Below the pieces are notes generated by a model. The model was not told the DNA's origin, ran no database searches, and saw nothing but the letters and a program-made list of their open reading frames with translations. Of a DNA stretch of 64,000 nucleotides, positions 16,562 to 27,367 are shown one piece after another. Origin of the DNA: Luteimonas sp. MC1572 (GTDB lineage: Bacteria > Pseudomonadota > Gammaproteobacteria > Xanthomonadales > Xanthomonadaceae); the NCBI RefSeq assembly GCF_016615815.1, contig NZ_CP067112.1, positions 1,922,001 to 1,986,000 of the forward strand, written 5' to 3'. Both the position numbers and the translations under genes were made by a program. The stretch's first letter is position 1. Each line of letters begins with the position of its first letter.

Positions 16562-17863
16562 CTAGGGCGACGTGCCGTGTCCCGGTTCGGCCTGGTCCAG
16601 GCGATACCGGGTCGCGGCCCGCTGCTCGCCGAGCCAGCGGTCGAAGGTGCGCACCTCGACCTCGTGCTCGCCCGGGTCCAGGTCGGTAGGCAGCGCCCCG
16701 CGCCACAGGTGGGCCGAGACTTCGGCTTCGGGCGAGCGGTCGTAGCCGCGCAGCGCGCCTGCCGCGTCGTCGCGCACGTTCTCGGCCAGCAGGCGTGGAT
16801 CGGCGCGCGACACCTTGTCCATCGCGCGCCAGGCGCCGCCGTCGATGCGGTACTCGACCACGCTGTCGTCCTCGCCCATGAACACATTGGCGTAGACCGC
16901 CCAGGCGGGATAGGCGCCGTGCCGCAGCACTGCGGGCGCGTGCAGCGCCATCGCCGCGGTGAGCGACGGGTTGTCCGCGGGCAGCCGCGCGGGATGCCAG
17001 GACAGGCGGTAATCGCCGTCGGCATCGATCTTCAGCAACGCGTGGCCGTTGGGCGTGCCGTCGGCCATGGTGGCGTCGGGGATGCCGTCCGCGTCCGGGG
17101 CACCCGACCAGAACGCGCCGCTGGCCGCGCCGACGTTGTACTCGTGCAGCGGCGTGGCGCCGTGCCAGCCGTCAGCCGGCCCGTGCCGGTAATGGCGTTG
17201 GGTGTGGCGATGGCCGCTGAGCACCAGCACTCTCGGGAAGTCGCGCAGCAACACGAACAGCCGCTCGCGGTCGGCGCGGCGGAAGGTCTCGGCGCGGCCG
17301 GGCGCCGCGGTATCGAACAGCGGGATGTGCATCGCCAGCACCAGCAGGCGGTCGCGCGGCTGGGTGGGCAGCCAGGCCTCGAGCAGCGCGAACTGGTCCT
17401 CACGCAGGCCGCCGACGTAGCCGCCGCGCGCGCCCGGCAGCTTCACGACGTTGTCGAGCACGACGAAGGCGGCCTCGGGCTCCTCGCGCACATAGCTGTC
17501 CGGGCCGTAGCTGCGGTGGAACGCCGACAGCGATCCCTCGTCTCCTTCGGCACCCGGGTCGAGGTCATGGTTGCCCGGCACGTGCAGCCACGGGATGCCG
17601 AGCCTTGCGGTAACCGCGTTGACCTCCGGATACAGCGCGACGACGTCATCGACGATGTCGCCCAGGCTGATGCCGAAATCGGCGCCCATGCCGGCGTCGG
17701 CGCGCAGCGGCTCGACGATGTCGCGCGCGTAATAGTCGACATCGCGCATGGACTTGACCTGCGGATCGGCGAACAGCAGCACCGTCAGCGCGTCGCGGGC
17801 CGTGGCGGGTGCAGCCAGCGCCACCAGGAGCGCCACTCCAAGAATCCGGGTCGACCGAGGCAT
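16562..17863 (-). CDS. Exported calcineurin-like phosphoesterase
   Basis: 433 residues with an N-terminal signal peptide (cleavage near ATARDA, residue 22). The metallophosphoesterase motifs appear in order: FADPQV, GDIVDD, PGNHD, MHIPLF and SGHRHTQRH, so a binuclear metal site is complete. The C-terminal 150 residues look like a beta-rich accessory domain (HPARLPAD onward) as in cell-surface calcineurin-like hydrolases. The substrate is unknown; phosphodiesters or phosphomonoesters are possible. It is divergent from the diguanylate cyclase gene. A CATAAT box lies about 25 bases upstream of the ATG. Confidence 0.85.
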   Translation of the reverse strand: MPRSTRILGVALLVALAAPATARDALTVLLFADPQVKSMRDVDYYARDIVEPLRADAGMGADFGISLGDIVDDVVALYPEVNAVTARLGIPWLHVPGNHDLDPGAEGDEGSLSAFHRSYGPDSYVREEPEAAFVVLDNVVKLPGARGGYVGGLREDQFALLEAWLPTQPRDRLLVLAMHIPLFDTAAPGRAETFRRADRERLFVLLRDFPRVLVLSGHRHTQRHYRHGPADGWHGATPLHEYNVGAASGAFWSGAPDADGIPDATMADGTPNGHALLKIDADGDYRLSWHPARLPADNPSLTAAMALHAPAVLRHGAYPAWAVYANVFMGEDDSVVEYRIDGGAWRAMDKVSRADPRLLAENVRDDAAGALRGYDRSPEAEVSAHLWRGALPTDLDPGEHEVEVRTFDRWLGEQRAATRYRLDQAEPGHGTSP

Positions 17864-17909
17864 ACATGTTCCGTCGCGAGCGATGGCCCATTATGCCGGC
17901 CGCCTTCGT

Positions 17910-17940
17910 TTGCAAAAGTACGATGCCGCGGGCATATGAT
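17910..17940 (+). promoter_or_regulatory. Candidate sigma-70 promoter for the 7TM diguanylate cyclase gene
   Basis: TTGCAA (17910-17915) and TATGAT (17935-17940) are separated by 19 bases; the overlapping CATATG gives 17-base spacing. The start codon is about 48 bases downstream. Confidence 0.5.
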
Positions 17941-17988
17941 CAGCCCTGGCGGGGGAGTAGGGGCCGACATGGAAGCAGGCACGTGCAG

Positions 17989-19830
17989 ATGGGGATGATC
18001 CAGGCGAGGCCCGCGCCCGCCTGGCGGCTGCTGCTGACCTGCCTCTGCCTGCTCCTGGCATGCGCGACCAGCGCGTGGGCCGCGCCGACGCTGGGCCTTG
18101 GCGAGGCGACCCGCGAGATCGCGCTCTCGCCGTACATGAGCTACCACCACGACACTGAAGCCAGGGACCGGGTCGAAGATGCGTTGCGGCGCGTCGGCAA
18201 CGGCGTGTTCGCCCCGCTGCCGCGCAACGATGCCGCCTTCGGCTTCCAGAAGGGGGCGTTCTGGTTCCATGCGGCCATCATCAACGAGAACCGTGCGGAA
18301 CCGCGCTGGCTGCTGGTGCAGGCCTATCCGCTCAGTGACCAGATCGACCTCTATGTCCGCTACCCCGACGGTCGCATCGAGCACCGCGCGGGTGGCGACA
18401 CCCTGCCCTTCGCCGAGCGCAGCATCCGTTACAGGCACCCCAACTTCCTGCTCGACCTGCCGGTCGGGCAGCGCGTGGAGCTGCTGATCCGGGTGCAGAG
18501 CCAGAGTTCGATGCAGGTGCCGCTGGTGCTGTACACGCCCAGCGCGTTCACCGAGATGTCGCGCGATGCGCAGTTCTCGATTGGCCTGTACTACGGGATC
18601 CTGCTGGCGCTGTTCTTCTACAACCTGGTGCTGTGGCTGGTGCTGCGTGATGCCAGCTACTTCTGGTACCTGTTCCACATCGGTGCATTCGGGCTGGTGC
18701 TGTTCTGCCTGAACGGCCTGGGGTTCGAATACCTGTGGCCGGACAACACCTGGCTCGCCGACAAGTCGGTGCCGCTGTCGATCAGCCTTGCGCTGGTGGG
18801 CATGCACCAGTTCGCGCGCGTGTTCCTCGGGCTGGGCGAACGCTGGCCGCGCGGCAACGTGGTCAGCATCATTGCCATTGCCGCGTTCGTCGCATTCGGC
18901 ATCGCGGCGATCATCGTCCCGTACCGCATCATCACCCAGGCGGTGTCGCTGGCCGTGCTGGCCAGCATCATCTGGATCACGATCGTAAGCGTGGTGGCGC
19001 TGCGCCGCGGCTACGCGCCGGCGCGGCTTTTCCTGCTGTCGTGGAGCATGTTCCTCGCGGGCACGGGGGTATTCACCCTGGTCGCGTTCGGCGTGGTCCC
19101 CAAGTCGTTCTTCACCGAGTACGGCGTGCAGCTCGGCTCCGCCCTGGAGATGCTGTTCCTCTCGATCGCGCTGAGCTACCGGTATGCCTCGCTGCGCAAC
19201 GAGAACGAACGCATCGTCAGCGATGCCAACCTGATGCTCGAGCGCAAGGTCGCGCAGCGCACCAGCGAGGTGCGGCACGCCCTGGTGCAGCTGGAGGAGG
19301 CGCATGCGCGGCTGCGCGATTCCAGTCGCCGCGACGGGCTGACCGGCCTCTACAACCGCACCTACTTCCACGAGGCCTTCGAGCGGATGCTGCGCGACTG
19401 CAACGATGACGGCCAGCCGCTGTCGCTGCTGATGATCGACCTCGACCACTTCAAGTCGGTCAACGACGAATACGGGCACCTGGTCGGCGACGAATGCCTG
19501 CGCTGGGCCACGCAGCGCATCGGCCGCGCGCTGCGGCCGCACGACGCGCTACCGGCGCGCTTCGGTGGCGAGGAGTTCGTGGTCGCTCTGCCGGGCCACG
19601 ACCTGCACGCCGCGGTCGCGGTGGCCGAAGAAGTGCGCCAGTCGCTGCTGGCCGAGCCCTGCGTGTCGAACGGCGACATCATCCGCATGTCGGCCAGCGT
19701 CGGCGTGCACACCATCGAACCGGGTGCGATCGACGACATCGACGACGCCTTCCAGATCGCCGACCAGGCTCTCTACAGCGCCAAGGCCAACGGCCGCGAC
19801 TGCGTGAGGACGTCCATCTCGGCAGCCTGA
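17989..19830 (+). CDS. 7TMR-DISM sensor diguanylate cyclase
   Basis: 613 residues: signal sequence, a periplasmic 7TMR-DISM extracellular domain (about 40-190), seven transmembrane helices (about 200-395), a short coiled coil (ERKVAQRTSEV) and a C-terminal GGDEF domain. The active-site signature is GGEEF (RFGGEEFVVALPG), so catalysis is expected. An RPHD motif lies six residues before it, one more than the usual I-site spacing. It likely makes c-di-GMP in response to an extracytoplasmic ligand, perhaps carbohydrate. The start is uncertain: ATG at 17989 or 17995, both with weak ribosome-binding sites. Confidence 0.88.
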   Translation: MGMIQARPAPAWRLLLTCLCLLLACATSAWAAPTLGLGEATREIALSPYMSYHHDTEARDRVEDALRRVGNGVFAPLPRNDAAFGFQKGAFWFHAAIINENRAEPRWLLVQAYPLSDQIDLYVRYPDGRIEHRAGGDTLPFAERSIRYRHPNFLLDLPVGQRVELLIRVQSQSSMQVPLVLYTPSAFTEMSRDAQFSIGLYYGILLALFFYNLVLWLVLRDASYFWYLFHIGAFGLVLFCLNGLGFEYLWPDNTWLADKSVPLSISLALVGMHQFARVFLGLGERWPRGNVVSIIAIAAFVAFGIAAIIVPYRIITQAVSLAVLASIIWITIVSVVALRRGYAPARLFLLSWSMFLAGTGVFTLVAFGVVPKSFFTEYGVQLGSALEMLFLSIALSYRYASLRNENERIVSDANLMLERKVAQRTSEVRHALVQLEEAHARLRDSSRRDGLTGLYNRTYFHEAFERMLRDCNDDGQPLSLLMIDLDHFKSVNDEYGHLVGDECLRWATQRIGRALRPHDALPARFGGEEFVVALPGHDLHAAVAVAEEVRQSLLAEPCVSNGDIIRMSASVGVHTIEPGAIDDIDDAFQIADQALYSAKANGRDCVRTSISAA

Positions 19831-19847
19831 GCCGGTGCGAATCGTGC

Positions 19848-20447
19848 TCACGCGCTGCGCGTACGCAGCACCTGCTCCAGGTCGGACAATCCCAGACCGC
19901 GCGCGCGCAGCAGCACCAGCAGGTGATAGGCCAGGTCGGCGGCCTCGCCGAGCAACGCGGCGTCTTCCTCGACGACCGCCGCCAGCGCGGTCTCCACGCC
20001 TTCCTCGCCGACCTTCTGCGCGATGCGGCGGATGCCGCCAGCCAGCAGGCGCGTGGTGTAGCTGCCTTCCGGCATCGCGGCGGCACGCGACTCGACCACG
20101 CGGTCGAGCTCGGCAAGCGCGCTGCCGCGAGCCCCGCCGAAACAGCTGTCGCGACCGAGGTGGCAGGTGGGTCCCTGTGGCTCCGCCGTCACCAGCAGCG
20201 CATCGGCGTCGCAGTCGATCTCGATGGCGACCAGCTTCAGGTGATGGCCACTGTATTCGCCCTTGGTCCACAGGCGCTGGCGGCTGCGGCTGAAGAACGT
20301 GACCAGGCCGGTCTCGTGCGTGGCCGCGAGCGACTCGCGGCTCATGTACCCGAGCATCAGCACCCGCTGCGTGCGCGCGTCCTGCACGATCGCCGGCAGC
20401 AGGCCGCCGCCCTTGTCCCAGTCCAGAGCCGGCATGGCGTCACGCAT
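19848..20447 (-). CDS. hisIE: Bifunctional phosphoribosyl-AMP cyclohydrolase / phosphoribosyl-ATP pyrophosphatase
   Basis: 199 residues. The HisI half has the zinc and substrate motifs [11 protein letters not shown] and CHLGRDSCF. The HisE half (from about 108) has [14 protein letters not shown] and the [10 protein letters not shown] helix. It performs steps 2 and 3 of histidine biosynthesis and is the last gene of the operon. The start ATG at 20447 overlaps the end of his[10 protein letters not shown] at 20435 is the alternative. Confidence 0.96.
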   Translation of the reverse strand: MRDAMPALDWDKGGGLLPAIVQDARTQRVLMLGYMSRESLAATHETGLVTFFSRSRQRLWTKGEYSGHHLKLVAIEIDCDADALLVTAEPQGPTCHLGRDSCFGGARGSALAELDRVVESRAAAMPEGSYTTRLLAGGIRRIAQKVGEEGVETALAAVVEEDAALLGEAADLAYHLLVLLRARGLGLSDLEQVLRTRSA

Positions 20448-21213
20448 CGCGCACCTCGATGCCCTGCGCGCGCAGGGCCTGCTTGAGTTCGGGGATGACG
20501 ATTTCCCCGGAGTGGAAGACGCTGGCCGCCAGCGCGGCATCGACGTCGGCCTCGCGGAACACTTCGGCGAAATGCGCGCTGGTCCCGGCGCCGCCGGACG
20601 CCACCAGTGGCACCCGGCACGCGGCGCGCGCGGCGTGAAGCTGTTCGATGTCGTAGCCGATCCTCGCGCCGTCGCTGGCCATGCAGTTCAGCACCACCTC
20701 GCCGGCACCGAGCGACTGCACTTCCTCGATCCAGTCGAGCGTGCGCCGCCCGGGTGCGCGCATCGCCGCGGCATCGCCGGTATGGGTGCGCACGCGCCAC
20801 TCGCCGTCGGCCTCGCGCAACGAGTCGATACCGACGACCACGCACTGCACGCCGAACGCGTCGGCCAGCTCCGTGACCAGCGCGGGACGCTCGAGCGCCG
20901 GCGTGTTGACCGAGATCTTGTCGGCCCCCGCGTGCAGCACGCGGCGCGCGTCGTCGACGCTGCGGATGCCGCCGGCGACGCAGAACGGAATGTCCAGCAG
21001 CCGCGCCAGGCGCTCGATCCAGGCGATGTCGACGCTGCGCCCGCGTGGACTGGCACCGATGTCGTAGAACACCAGCTCGTCGGCCCCCTGGTCGCGATAG
21101 CGCTGCGCGAGCGTGGCGATGTCGCCGACGTCGACGTGGTCGCGGAAACGCACGCCCTTGACCACACGGCCGTCCTGCACGTCGAGGCAGGGAATGATGC
21201 GGCGGCTCAGCAT
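20440..21213 (-). CDS. hisF: Imidazole glycerol phosphate synthase cyclase subunit
   Basis: 257 residues, (beta-alpha)8 barrel. The catalytic Asp is in [15 protein letters not shown] (Asp11 region); [17 protein letters not shown] and VASGGAG are the phosphate-binding loops. With HisH it makes IGP and AICAR. The start overlaps the hisA stop by 7 bases and the gene runs into hisIE by 8 bases, so translation is coupled across the cluster. Confidence 0.97.
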   Translation of the reverse strand: MLSRRIIPCLDVQDGRVVKGVRFRDHVDVGDIATLAQRYRDQGADELVFYDIGASPRGRSVDIAWIERLARLLDIPFCVAGGIRSVDDARRVLHAGADKISVNTPALERPALVTELADAFGVQCVVVGIDSLREADGEWRVRTHTGDAAAMRAPGRRTLDWIEEVQSLGAGEVVLNCMASDGARIGYDIEQLHAARAACRVPLVASGGAGTSAHFAEVFREADVDAALAASVFHSGEIVIPELKQALRAQGIEVRDA

Positions 21214-21968
21214 GGTGGCGCCTGCGCGGAGATGACGTACGCCAGCGCGTCGGCCAGCGCCAGACGGCCTTCCAGCAGCGCCTTGCCGAGCACGATGCCG
21301 TCGCAGCCGATGCCGCGCGCGGCGGCGACGTCGGCGGCGTCGCGTGCACCGCCGCTGGCCTGCAGCCGCAGCGTGGGCGCACGCGCGAGCAGCCGCGCGT
21401 AGAGCGCCAGGTTGGGGCCGGCCAGCATGCCGTCGCGGCCGATGTCGGTGCACAGGAGGTGCTGCAAGCCGGCGTCGGCATGGAACGCCACCAAGGCGTC
21501 CAGTGTGTCCGCGGCGTCTTCGGTCCAACCGTGCGTGGCGGGGCGCCACTGCCCGTCCGCTGCCTGGCGCGCGTCCAGCGCGACCACGATCCGCTCGGCA
21601 CCGTAGCGCGCGACCCACGCCGCGACCATCTCGCGCTCGGCGACCGCCAGCGAGCCGATGACCACGCGGTCCGCCCCGGCCTCCAGCATCGCGACGACAT
21701 CGGCCTCGCTGCGCACGCCGCCACCGGTCTGCACCGACAACCCGGTCCGCGCCTTGATGCCGGACAGCAGCGGCGCCAGCGTGTAGCCGCCGGCGCGTGC
21801 CGCGTCGAGATCGATCAGGTGCAGCCAGCGCGCACCCGCTTCGGCATGGCGCATGGCCAGGTCCAGCGGCGCATCCGTGTAGCGGGACTCGCGCGAGTAA
21901 TCGCCCTGCGCCAGCCGCACCACGCGGCCATCGCGGATGTCGATCGCCGGATAGACCGTGAAACTCAT
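21207..21968 (-). CDS. hisA: ProFAR isomerase (phosphoribosylformimino-AICAR-phosphate isomerase)
   Basis: 253 residues, a HisF-like barrel. [12 protein letters not shown] contains the catalytic Asp; [11 protein letters not shown] and the second Asp/Thr in [11 protein letters not shown] are present. It catalyses the Amadori rearrangement of ProFAR. The ATG overlaps the hisH stop (ATGA). Its order between hisH and hisF is the standard gammaproteobacterial order. Confidence 0.97.
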   Translation of the reverse strand: MSFTVYPAIDIRDGRVVRLAQGDYSRESRYTDAPLDLAMRHAEAGARWLHLIDLDAARAGGYTLAPLLSGIKARTGLSVQTGGGVRSEADVVAMLEAGADRVVIGSLAVAEREMVAAWVARYGAERIVVALDARQAADGQWRPATHGWTEDAADTLDALVAFHADAGLQHLLCTDIGRDGMLAGPNLALYARLLARAPTLRLQASGGARDAADVAAARGIGCDGIVLGKALLEGRLALADALAYVISAQAPPC

Positions 21969-22561
21969 GTCCGCGCTCCAAGGAAGTTCTGCAGCAGTCG
22001 CGCACCGGCCGCGGCGGAGCGTTCCGGATGGAACTGCGCGCCGGCCACCAGGCCGTGCTCCACCACCGCCGCGAAGGCCGCACCGTGCGTGCAGTCAGCC
22101 ACGCAGTCGCCGGTCACGGGCGCGGCGTAGCCATGCACGAAGTAGACCCATGCGCCGTCGTCGATCCCGGCCATCAACCGCGAATCGCCTCGCGTGCGCA
22201 GCCGGTTCCAGCCCATGTGCGGGACGCGCACGCCGGGTGCCGGGGCCATGCGCCGCACGCTGCCACGCAACAGCCCGAGGCAGGCCACATCGCCCTCCTC
22301 GGAAGACTCGAACAGCAGCTGCATGCCGAGGCAGATGCCCAGCAACGGCACCGTCGGTGCTTTTAGCACTGCTTCGAACCCGCGCTCGCGCAGCAGCCGC
22401 ATCGCCGGCGCGGCGGCACCGACGCCCGGCAGGATCACGCGCGCCGCGCCGCGCAGCGCATCGGCATCGCGCGCGATGCGTGGCCGGGCGCCGATCCGCT
22501 CCAGCGCATGGCGCACCGAGCCCAGGTTGGCGCCGCCGGCATCGATGACCGCCACGTCCAT
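21965..22561 (-). CDS. hisH: Imidazole glycerol phosphate synthase glutaminase subunit
   Basis: 198 residues, class I glutamine amidotransferase. The nucleophile Cys is in [17 protein letters not shown], with the triad His and Glu in [10 protein letters not shown]. It supplies ammonia to HisF. The start ATG at 22561 follows the hisB stop by two bases; upstream residues of the same open frame are antisense or out-of-frame hisB. Confidence 0.96.
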   Translation of the reverse strand: MDVAVIDAGGANLGSVRHALERIGARPRIARDADALRGAARVILPGVGAAAPAMRLLRERGFEAVLKAPTVPLLGICLGMQLLFESSEEGDVACLGLLRGSVRRMAPAPGVRVPHMGWNRLRTRGDSRLMAGIDDGAWVYFVHGYAAPVTGDCVADCTHGAAFAAVVEHGLVAGAQFHPERSAAAGARLLQNFLGART

Positions 22562-22563
22562 GG

Positions 22564-23637
22564 CTACAGCGTGCCCTTGGTGCTCGGCAGCACCTGGCCG
22601 CTGCGCGCGACCGCCTGCCGGAGCGCGCGCGCGAAGGCCTTGAAGCAGGCCTCCACCTGGTGGTGGTCGTTGTCGCCTTTGACCTGCAGGTGCAGGTTCA
22701 GCCCGCAGGCGTCGCACAGCGAGCGGAAGAAGTGCGCCACCAGTTCGGTCGGCAGGTCGCCCACGCGCTCGCGCCGGAATGTGCCTTCGAACACCAGGTA
22801 CGGCCGGCCGCCGAAGTCGAGTGCCGCGCTGGCCAGGGTCTCGTCCATCGGCAGGGTGAAGCCGTAGCGGCCGATGCCGCGCTTGTCGCCCAGCGCCTCG
22901 CGCAGCGCCTGGCCCAGCGCCAGGCCGGTGTCCTCGACGGTGTGGTGTTCGTCGATGTGCAGGTCGCCTTCGGCCTGCACCCGCAGCGCGATGCCGCCGT
23001 GCTTGCCGATTTGTTCCAGCATGTGGTCGAAGAATGCCAGGCCGGTGGCGATGGCCGGCTCCGCCACGCTGTCCAGGTCGATGTCGACGCGGATGCGGGT
23101 TTCGCGTGTTTCTCGCACCACGCTCGCGCGGCGGGGCGCATCGACCAGCGCGTGTGCGATCGAAGGCCAGTCCCATTCGCCACCGAAGCGCGATGAGCGC
23201 AGGTGGAAGCCGCGGATGCCAAGGTTGTCGGCGAACTGCATGTCGGTGTCGCGGTCGCCCACCATGGCCGAACGCGACCAATCGATGCTGCGGTCCTTGA
23301 TGTATGGCATGACCAGGCCCAGGCCGGGCTTGCGCGTGGGCGCGTTGTCGGCGGGCAGGCTGCTGTCGATGAGCACGTCGCGAAAGGTGATGCCCTGGCT
23401 TTCGAAGAACTGCATCATCAGCAGCTGTGGGCCATCGAAGTCCGCCTGCGGAAATGCATCGGTTCCCAGTCCGTCCTGGTTGCTGACGATGACGAACTGG
23501 TAGCCGGCATCGCGCAGGCGCAGCAATGCCGGCACCACGTCGCGGCAGAAGCGCAGCTTGTGCAGGCCGTCGACTTGCAGGTCGGCGGGCTCCTCGATGA
23601 GCGTGCCGTCGCGGTCGACGAACAGGATCGGTGTCAT
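22564..23637 (-). CDS. hisB: Bifunctional histidinol-phosphatase / IGP dehydratase
   Basis: 357 residues. The N-terminal HAD phosphatase has [10 protein letters not shown] (nucleophile Asp) and [12 protein letters not shown]. The C-terminal dehydratase (from about 168) has the manganese-binding [13 protein letters not shown] and the second [15 protein letters not shown]. This is the enterobacterial-type fusion for steps 6 and 8. Its ATG overlaps the hisC stop by four bases. Confidence 0.97.
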   Translation of the reverse strand: MTPILFVDRDGTLIEEPADLQVDGLHKLRFCRDVVPALLRLRDAGYQFVIVSNQDGLGTDAFPQADFDGPQLLMMQFFESQGITFRDVLIDSSLPADNAPTRKPGLGLVMPYIKDRSIDWSRSAMVGDRDTDMQFADNLGIRGFHLRSSRFGGEWDWPSIAHALVDAPRRASVVRETRETRIRVDIDLDSVAEPAIATGLAFFDHMLEQIGKHGGIALRVQAEGDLHIDEHHTVEDTGLALGQALREALGDKRGIGRYGFTLPMDETLASAALDFGGRPYLVFEGTFRRERVGDLPTELVAHFFRSLCDACGLNLHLQVKGDNDHHQVEACFKAFARALRQAVARSGQVLPSTKGTL

Positions 23638-24716
23638 GGCGTGCTCCTCGCCGCGCGGAGCGCAGTCAATACGCGTTCGTTCTCGGCCGCCGTGCCGATG
23701 GTGATGCGAAGTGCATCGTCGAGGCCGGCAACAGCGCGCTGGTCGCGCACCACCACGCCCTCGGCCTGCAGCGAGGCCAGCGCGGCGCCGGCGTCGGCGA
23801 AGCGCAGCAGCAGGAAGTTGCCCGCCGACGCATACACCCGGCGCACGCCGGGCAGGCAGGCCAGGGCAAGCCGCATGCGCTCGCGCTCGGCGACCACCAG
23901 GTCCACGCGTGCGCGCGTTGTTGCCAGTGCTTCCGGCGCCAAAGCCGACAGGGCAAGCGCTGCACACGGTGCCGGCACCGGATACGGCGCCTGGCAGGCG
24001 CGCAGCGCGGCGATGAGGCCGGCATCCGCGATCACGCAGCCGATCCGCGCCGCCGCCAGCGCATGCGCCTTGGACAGCGTGCGCAGCACGGCCAGGTTGG
24101 GGCAGTTGGCCAGCAGCGCGGTCGCAGACGCCTGGCTGTCGAACTCCGCGTAGGCCTCGTCCACCACTACCAGCGCGCGGCCCGCGAGCCGCGCCGCGAT
24201 CTCGGCAATGAGCGCCAGCGGAATCGCGCCACCCGTCGGGTTGGATGGCGAGCACAGGAACACGATCCGTGCGTTGCCCTGCACCGCCGCGGCGAGCAGT
24301 GCTTCGCCATCCAGCTCGAATCCAGCGTCGGTGTCGCGCAGCGGCACCTCGAGCAGCGGCGCTCCCTGCAGCCGCGCGCTGACCGCATACATGCCGAACA
24401 CCGGCGGCGTAGCCAGCACCGCGTCGATGCCGGGACGGCACAGCGCGCGCACCAGCAGGTCGATCGCCTCGTCACTGCCGCGGCCCACCAGCAACTGGTC
24501 GGGTTTGCAGCCGTACAGCGCGGCCAGCGCGGCGCGCAGCACAACGGGCTGCGGCTCTGGGTAGCGGTTGGCGTCGCCGCCGGCATCGCCCGGGTTCGGC
24601 CACGCGCTTTCGTTGGCATTGAGCCAGACATCGCCGCGCATCGCTTCACCGCGTGCGGAGCGGTAGCCTGCGAACCCGCGCAGGTCCGGGCGCAGCAGCT
24701 CGATGGCCGCGCTCAT
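23634..24716 (-). CDS. hisC: Histidinol-phosphate aminotransferase
   Basis: 360 residues, PLP fold type I. The PLP Lys is in [23 protein letters not shown] and the Tyr in DEAYAEFD are conserved. It converts imidazole acetol phosphate to histidinol phosphate. The start ATG at 24716 overlaps the hisD TGA (ATGA); an in-frame ATG six bases upstream is the alternative. Confidence 0.96.
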   Translation of the reverse strand: MSAAIELLRPDLRGFAGYRSARGEAMRGDVWLNANESAWPNPGDAGGDANRYPEPQPVVLRAALAALYGCKPDQLLVGRGSDEAIDLLVRALCRPGIDAVLATPPVFGMYAVSARLQGAPLLEVPLRDTDAGFELDGEALLAAAVQGNARIVFLCSPSNPTGGAIPLALIAEIAARLAGRALVVVDEAYAEFDSQASATALLANCPNLAVLRTLSKAHALAAARIGCVIADAGLIAALRACQAPYPVPAPCAALALSALAPEALATTRARVDLVVAERERMRLALACLPGVRRVYASAGNFLLLRFADAGAALASLQAEGVVVRDQRAVAGLDDALRITIGTAAENERVLTALRAARSTP

Positions 24717-26020
24717 GCGCATGCCTGCAGCGGCGACTGCAGCCGCAGGCGCACCGCGTTGGCGTGTGCTTCGAGCCCTTCGGCCTCGGCCAGCACGACC
24801 GCGTCCGGACCGATCGCGGCGATGCCCGCTGGCGTAGCAGTCTGCACGCTCAGGAAATTCTGGAAGCTGGCCACGCTGACGCCGCTCCACGCCGCCGCCG
24901 AGCCACCGGTCGGCAGCACGTGGTTGGTGCCGCTGCAGTAGTCACCCAGCGCCTCCGGCGTGTGGTCGCCAAGGAACACCGAGCCTGCGGCCGCCACGCG
25001 ATCCAGCCAGGCGCGCGGCGCGCGCAGCGCAAGGATCAGGTGCTCCGGCGCATAGTCGTTGCTGATGGCGAACGCCTCGTCGAGCGTGTCCACCAGCACC
25101 AGTCGCGACGCCGACAGCGCCTCGCGCGCGATCGCCGCACGCGGCAACGCGTCCAGCTGCGCTTCGAGCTCGACCCCCACCCGCTCGAGCAAGGCCTCGC
25201 TGTCGGACAGCAGCAGCACCTGCGAATCCGGACCGTGCTCGGCCTGCGACAGGAGGTCCGCCGCGACCCACGCGGCGTTGGCGCCGGCATCCGCGATCAC
25301 CAGCACCTCCGACGGCCCCGCGGGCATGTCGATCGCCGCCAGGCCCGCCTGCGCCACCTGGCGCTTGGCCTCGGTGACGTAGGCGTTGCCGGGGCCGAAC
25401 ACCTTGTCGCAGGCCGGCACGCTCGCCGTGCCGCAGGCCATGGCCGCAATCGCCTGCGCGCCGCCGAGCTTGAACACCCGCGTGATGCCGCACAGGGCCG
25501 CCGCCACCAGCACCGCAGGATCCGCGCTGCCGTCGGCGCGCGGTGGCGTGCACAGCACGATGTCCGCGCAGCCGGCGAGGCTTGCCGGCACGCCGAGCAT
25601 CAGCGCGGTGGACGGCAACGGCGCGCTGCCGGCGGGCACGTACAGGCCGACGCGGCGGATCGGGCGCACGACGCGCTCGCAGGTCACGCCGGGCGCGGTA
25701 TCGACGGCGTAGTCGCCCTGCATGCCGGCGCGGTGGAAGGTTTCGATGCGTGCCCGTGCCGCGACCATCGCGCCGCGCAGGGTCGCGGACACCTGCGCCT
25801 GCGCGGCGAGGAAATCGCCGTCGCCCACCACGAACGCGTCGAGGTCGACACCGTCGAACCTGCGGGCGTACTCCGTCAGCGCCACATCGCCACGCAGCCG
25901 CACCTGCTCGATGATCCCCGCGACCGAGCGCGCGGTCGCCTCCGACGTGGCCTGCGTCGGGCGGCGCAGCGCGGCGTTGCGCGCGGTGGCATCCAGGGTG
26001 GACCAGCGCAGCCGCTTCAT
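24713..26020 (-). CDS. hisD: Histidinol dehydrogenase
   Basis: 435 residues. Zinc and catalytic features of HisD are visible: [56 protein letters not shown] and [11 protein letters not shown]. It performs the two-step NAD oxidation of histidinol to histidine. The start at [10 protein letters not shown] overlaps the hisG stop by four bases, keeping the coupled hisGD pair. Confidence 0.97.
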   Translation of the reverse strand: MKRLRWSTLDATARNAALRRPTQATSEATARSVAGIIEQVRLRGDVALTEYARRFDGVDLDAFVVGDGDFLAAQAQVSATLRGAMVAARARIETFHRAGMQGDYAVDTAPGVTCERVVRPIRRVGLYVPAGSAPLPSTALMLGVPASLAGCADIVLCTPPRADGSADPAVLVAAALCGITRVFKLGGAQAIAAMACGTASVPACDKVFGPGNAYVTEAKRQVAQAGLAAIDMPAGPSEVLVIADAGANAAWVAADLLSQAEHGPDSQVLLLSDSEALLERVGVELEAQLDALPRAAIAREALSASRLVLVDTLDEAFAISNDYAPEHLILALRAPRAWLDRVAAAGSVFLGDHTPEALGDYCSGTNHVLPTGGSAAAWSGVSVASFQNFLSVQTATPAGIAAIGPDAVVLAEAEGLEAHANAVRLRLQSPLQACA

Positions 26021-26931
26021 GCCAGCGTCCTCTCGACCGGCAGCACCATCAGGCCACTGGCACCCGCCAACTTGAGGTCCTCCAGCCGCTGCCAGGTCAT
26101 CGCGCCATGGCACAGCGCCTGCAACGACAGGCTGTCGGCGCCGTCCAGCTGCATCACGGTCGGCGGCTCGGCGTCGGGCAGCAGCTTCATCAGGCCGGGC
26201 ATCGCACTGCGCGGCGCCTGGAAGAGCAGCAGCCGGCTGTCGCGGATCTTCAGCACGCCATCCAGCCTGCGCAGCAGCAGTTGCGCGAGGTCGGCGCGGG
26301 CATCGGTGAACGGCTGCGGCGGACCTGCCAGCACGGCCTCGCTGCGCAGCAGCGTGGCCACCGGCACCAGCTGGTTTGCCGAGAGCGTGGCGCCACTCGA
26401 CACCAGGTCGCAGATCGCATCGGCCTGCCCCAGCCGCGGCGCGATCTCGACCGACCCCGACAGCGTGACCACCGAAGCGGACACGCCGTTGGCCTGCAGC
26501 CACTGGCGCAGCAATGCGGGATAGCTGGTGGCGATGCGCGCGCCCTGGAGCTGCGCAGGCCCGTCCCAGGCCTGGCCTTCCGGCAGCGCGATGTCGAGCC
26601 GGCAGCCGCCGAACCCCAGCGCGCGCAGCTCGCGTGCAGCCGCGGCAGTGCCCTGCTCCGCGCGCTCGGCCGAGTATTCGTCCAGCACGTTGCGCCCGAC
26701 GATGCCGTAGTCGCAGACGCCGTCGGCGAGCAACCCGGGGATATCGTCGTCACGCACCAGCAGCAGATCGACCGGCAGCGACTCGCCGTAGCAGAACAGG
26801 CGGTCGCGGCTCTCTCGCCACGACAGCCCGCAGGATGCGAGCAGGGCACGCGCCGGCTCGCCCAGGCGGCCGGATTTCTGGATGGCAATGCGCAATCGAT
26901 CGCGGCGCGCCGCGGCGACGGGAGGACTCAT
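26017..26931 (-). CDS. hisG: ATP phosphoribosyltransferase
   Basis: 304 residues, long-form His[15 protein letters not shown] at the N-terminus, [10 protein letters not shown] and the phosphate-binding [14 protein letters not shown] are visible, and a C-terminal ACT-like regulatory region (ADIGVN-type, about 225-304) would bind histidine. It is the first committed and feedback-regulated step. It follows the TrpR-family gene by 11 bases. Confidence 0.96.
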   Translation of the reverse strand: MSPPVAAARRDRLRIAIQKSGRLGEPARALLASCGLSWRESRDRLFCYGESLPVDLLLVRDDDIPGLLADGVCDYGIVGRNVLDEYSAERAEQGTAAAARELRALGFGGCRLDIALPEGQAWDGPAQLQGARIATSYPALLRQWLQANGVSASVVTLSGSVEIAPRLGQADAICDLVSSGATLSANQLVPVATLLRSEAVLAGPPQPFTDARADLAQLLLRRLDGVLKIRDSRLLLFQAPRSAMPGLMKLLPDAEPPTVMQLDGADSLSLQALCHGAMTWQRLEDLKLAGASGLMVLPVERTLA

Positions 26932-26942
26932 GGCGGGGGCCT

Positions 26943-27269
26943 TCAGTGGGATTCGGCGAGGCGGGGAAACTGGCTACGCACGGCCGCGGCATAGCCGCCC
27001 TCGCCCTGCTCCAGCGTGCGGGCGACGCGCCCGACGGTGGTCACGCTGACCATGGTGCGTTCGTGGATCTCGCGATACGGCACGCCTTCAAGCAGCAGCG
27101 GCACCACGCGCCAGCGATCGGACATGGCCTCCAGCTCGGCCGGAGTGCACAGGTCGCGCAGGAACGCCGCCACCTCCGCCGGGTTGTCGAGCGCGGCAAG
27201 CGCCTTCGCCAACGCCTTGAATCCGGCATCGGCGTCCTTCCTCGACAGTGTTAGCGGGCGTTGTTTCAT
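26943..27269 (-). CDS. hisR: TrpR-family repressor at the head of the his operon (YerC/HisR-like)
   Basis: 108 residues, the TrpR/YerC fold. The helix-turn-helix lies around 68-90 ([20 protein letters not shown]), preceded by [20 protein letters not shown], the conserved Trp-repressor-type core helix. TrpR-family proteins bind operators when loaded with an amino-acid corepressor. As I recall, comparative regulon work assigns a TrpR-family HisR to histidine biosynthesis in Xanthomonadales. First position in the operon, directly behind a promoter with an overlapping imperfect palindrome, supports autoregulated control by histidine; the ligand is inferred. YerC is the alternative family name. 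Confidence 0.8.
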   Translation of the reverse strand: MKQRPLTLSRKDADAGFKALAKALAALDNPAEVAAFLRDLCTPAELEAMSDRWRVVPLLLEGVPYREIHERTMVSVTTVGRVARTLEQGEGGYAAAVRSQFPRLAESH

Positions 27270-27278
27270 TGTGACAGC

Positions 27279-27296
27279 GTGTTAATGCGTTAGTAC
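27279..27296 (-). promoter_or_regulatory. Candidate HisR operator in the his promoter
   Basis: An 18-base imperfect palindrome (minus strand GTACTAACGCATTAACAC, 12 of 18 positions symmetric) lies immediately downstream of the -10 box. Its outer GTACTA resembles the half-site of TrpR operators. A TrpR-family protein bound here would block initiation. Confidence 0.55.
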
Positions 27297-27324
27297 ATTA
27301 TGCACAGCACCCGAGGCGGCGCAA
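27297..27324 (-). promoter_or_regulatory. his operon promoter
   Basis: On the minus strand TTGCGC (27319-27324) and CATAAT (27297-27302) are separated by 16 bases. Transcription would start inside the candidate operator, about 20 bases before the hisR ATG. No leader peptide with His codons fits in this short leader. Confidence 0.6.
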
Positions 27325-27367
27325 GTCCGCTCGTTCATCTCGAAGTTCGGGAACGCCGGCGGACTGC

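Noticed and set aside
27270..27367. A histidine leader peptide/attenuator for the his operon
   Set aside because: The leader is about 20 bases with no His-codon run or terminator hairpin; a promoter plus operator explains the region.
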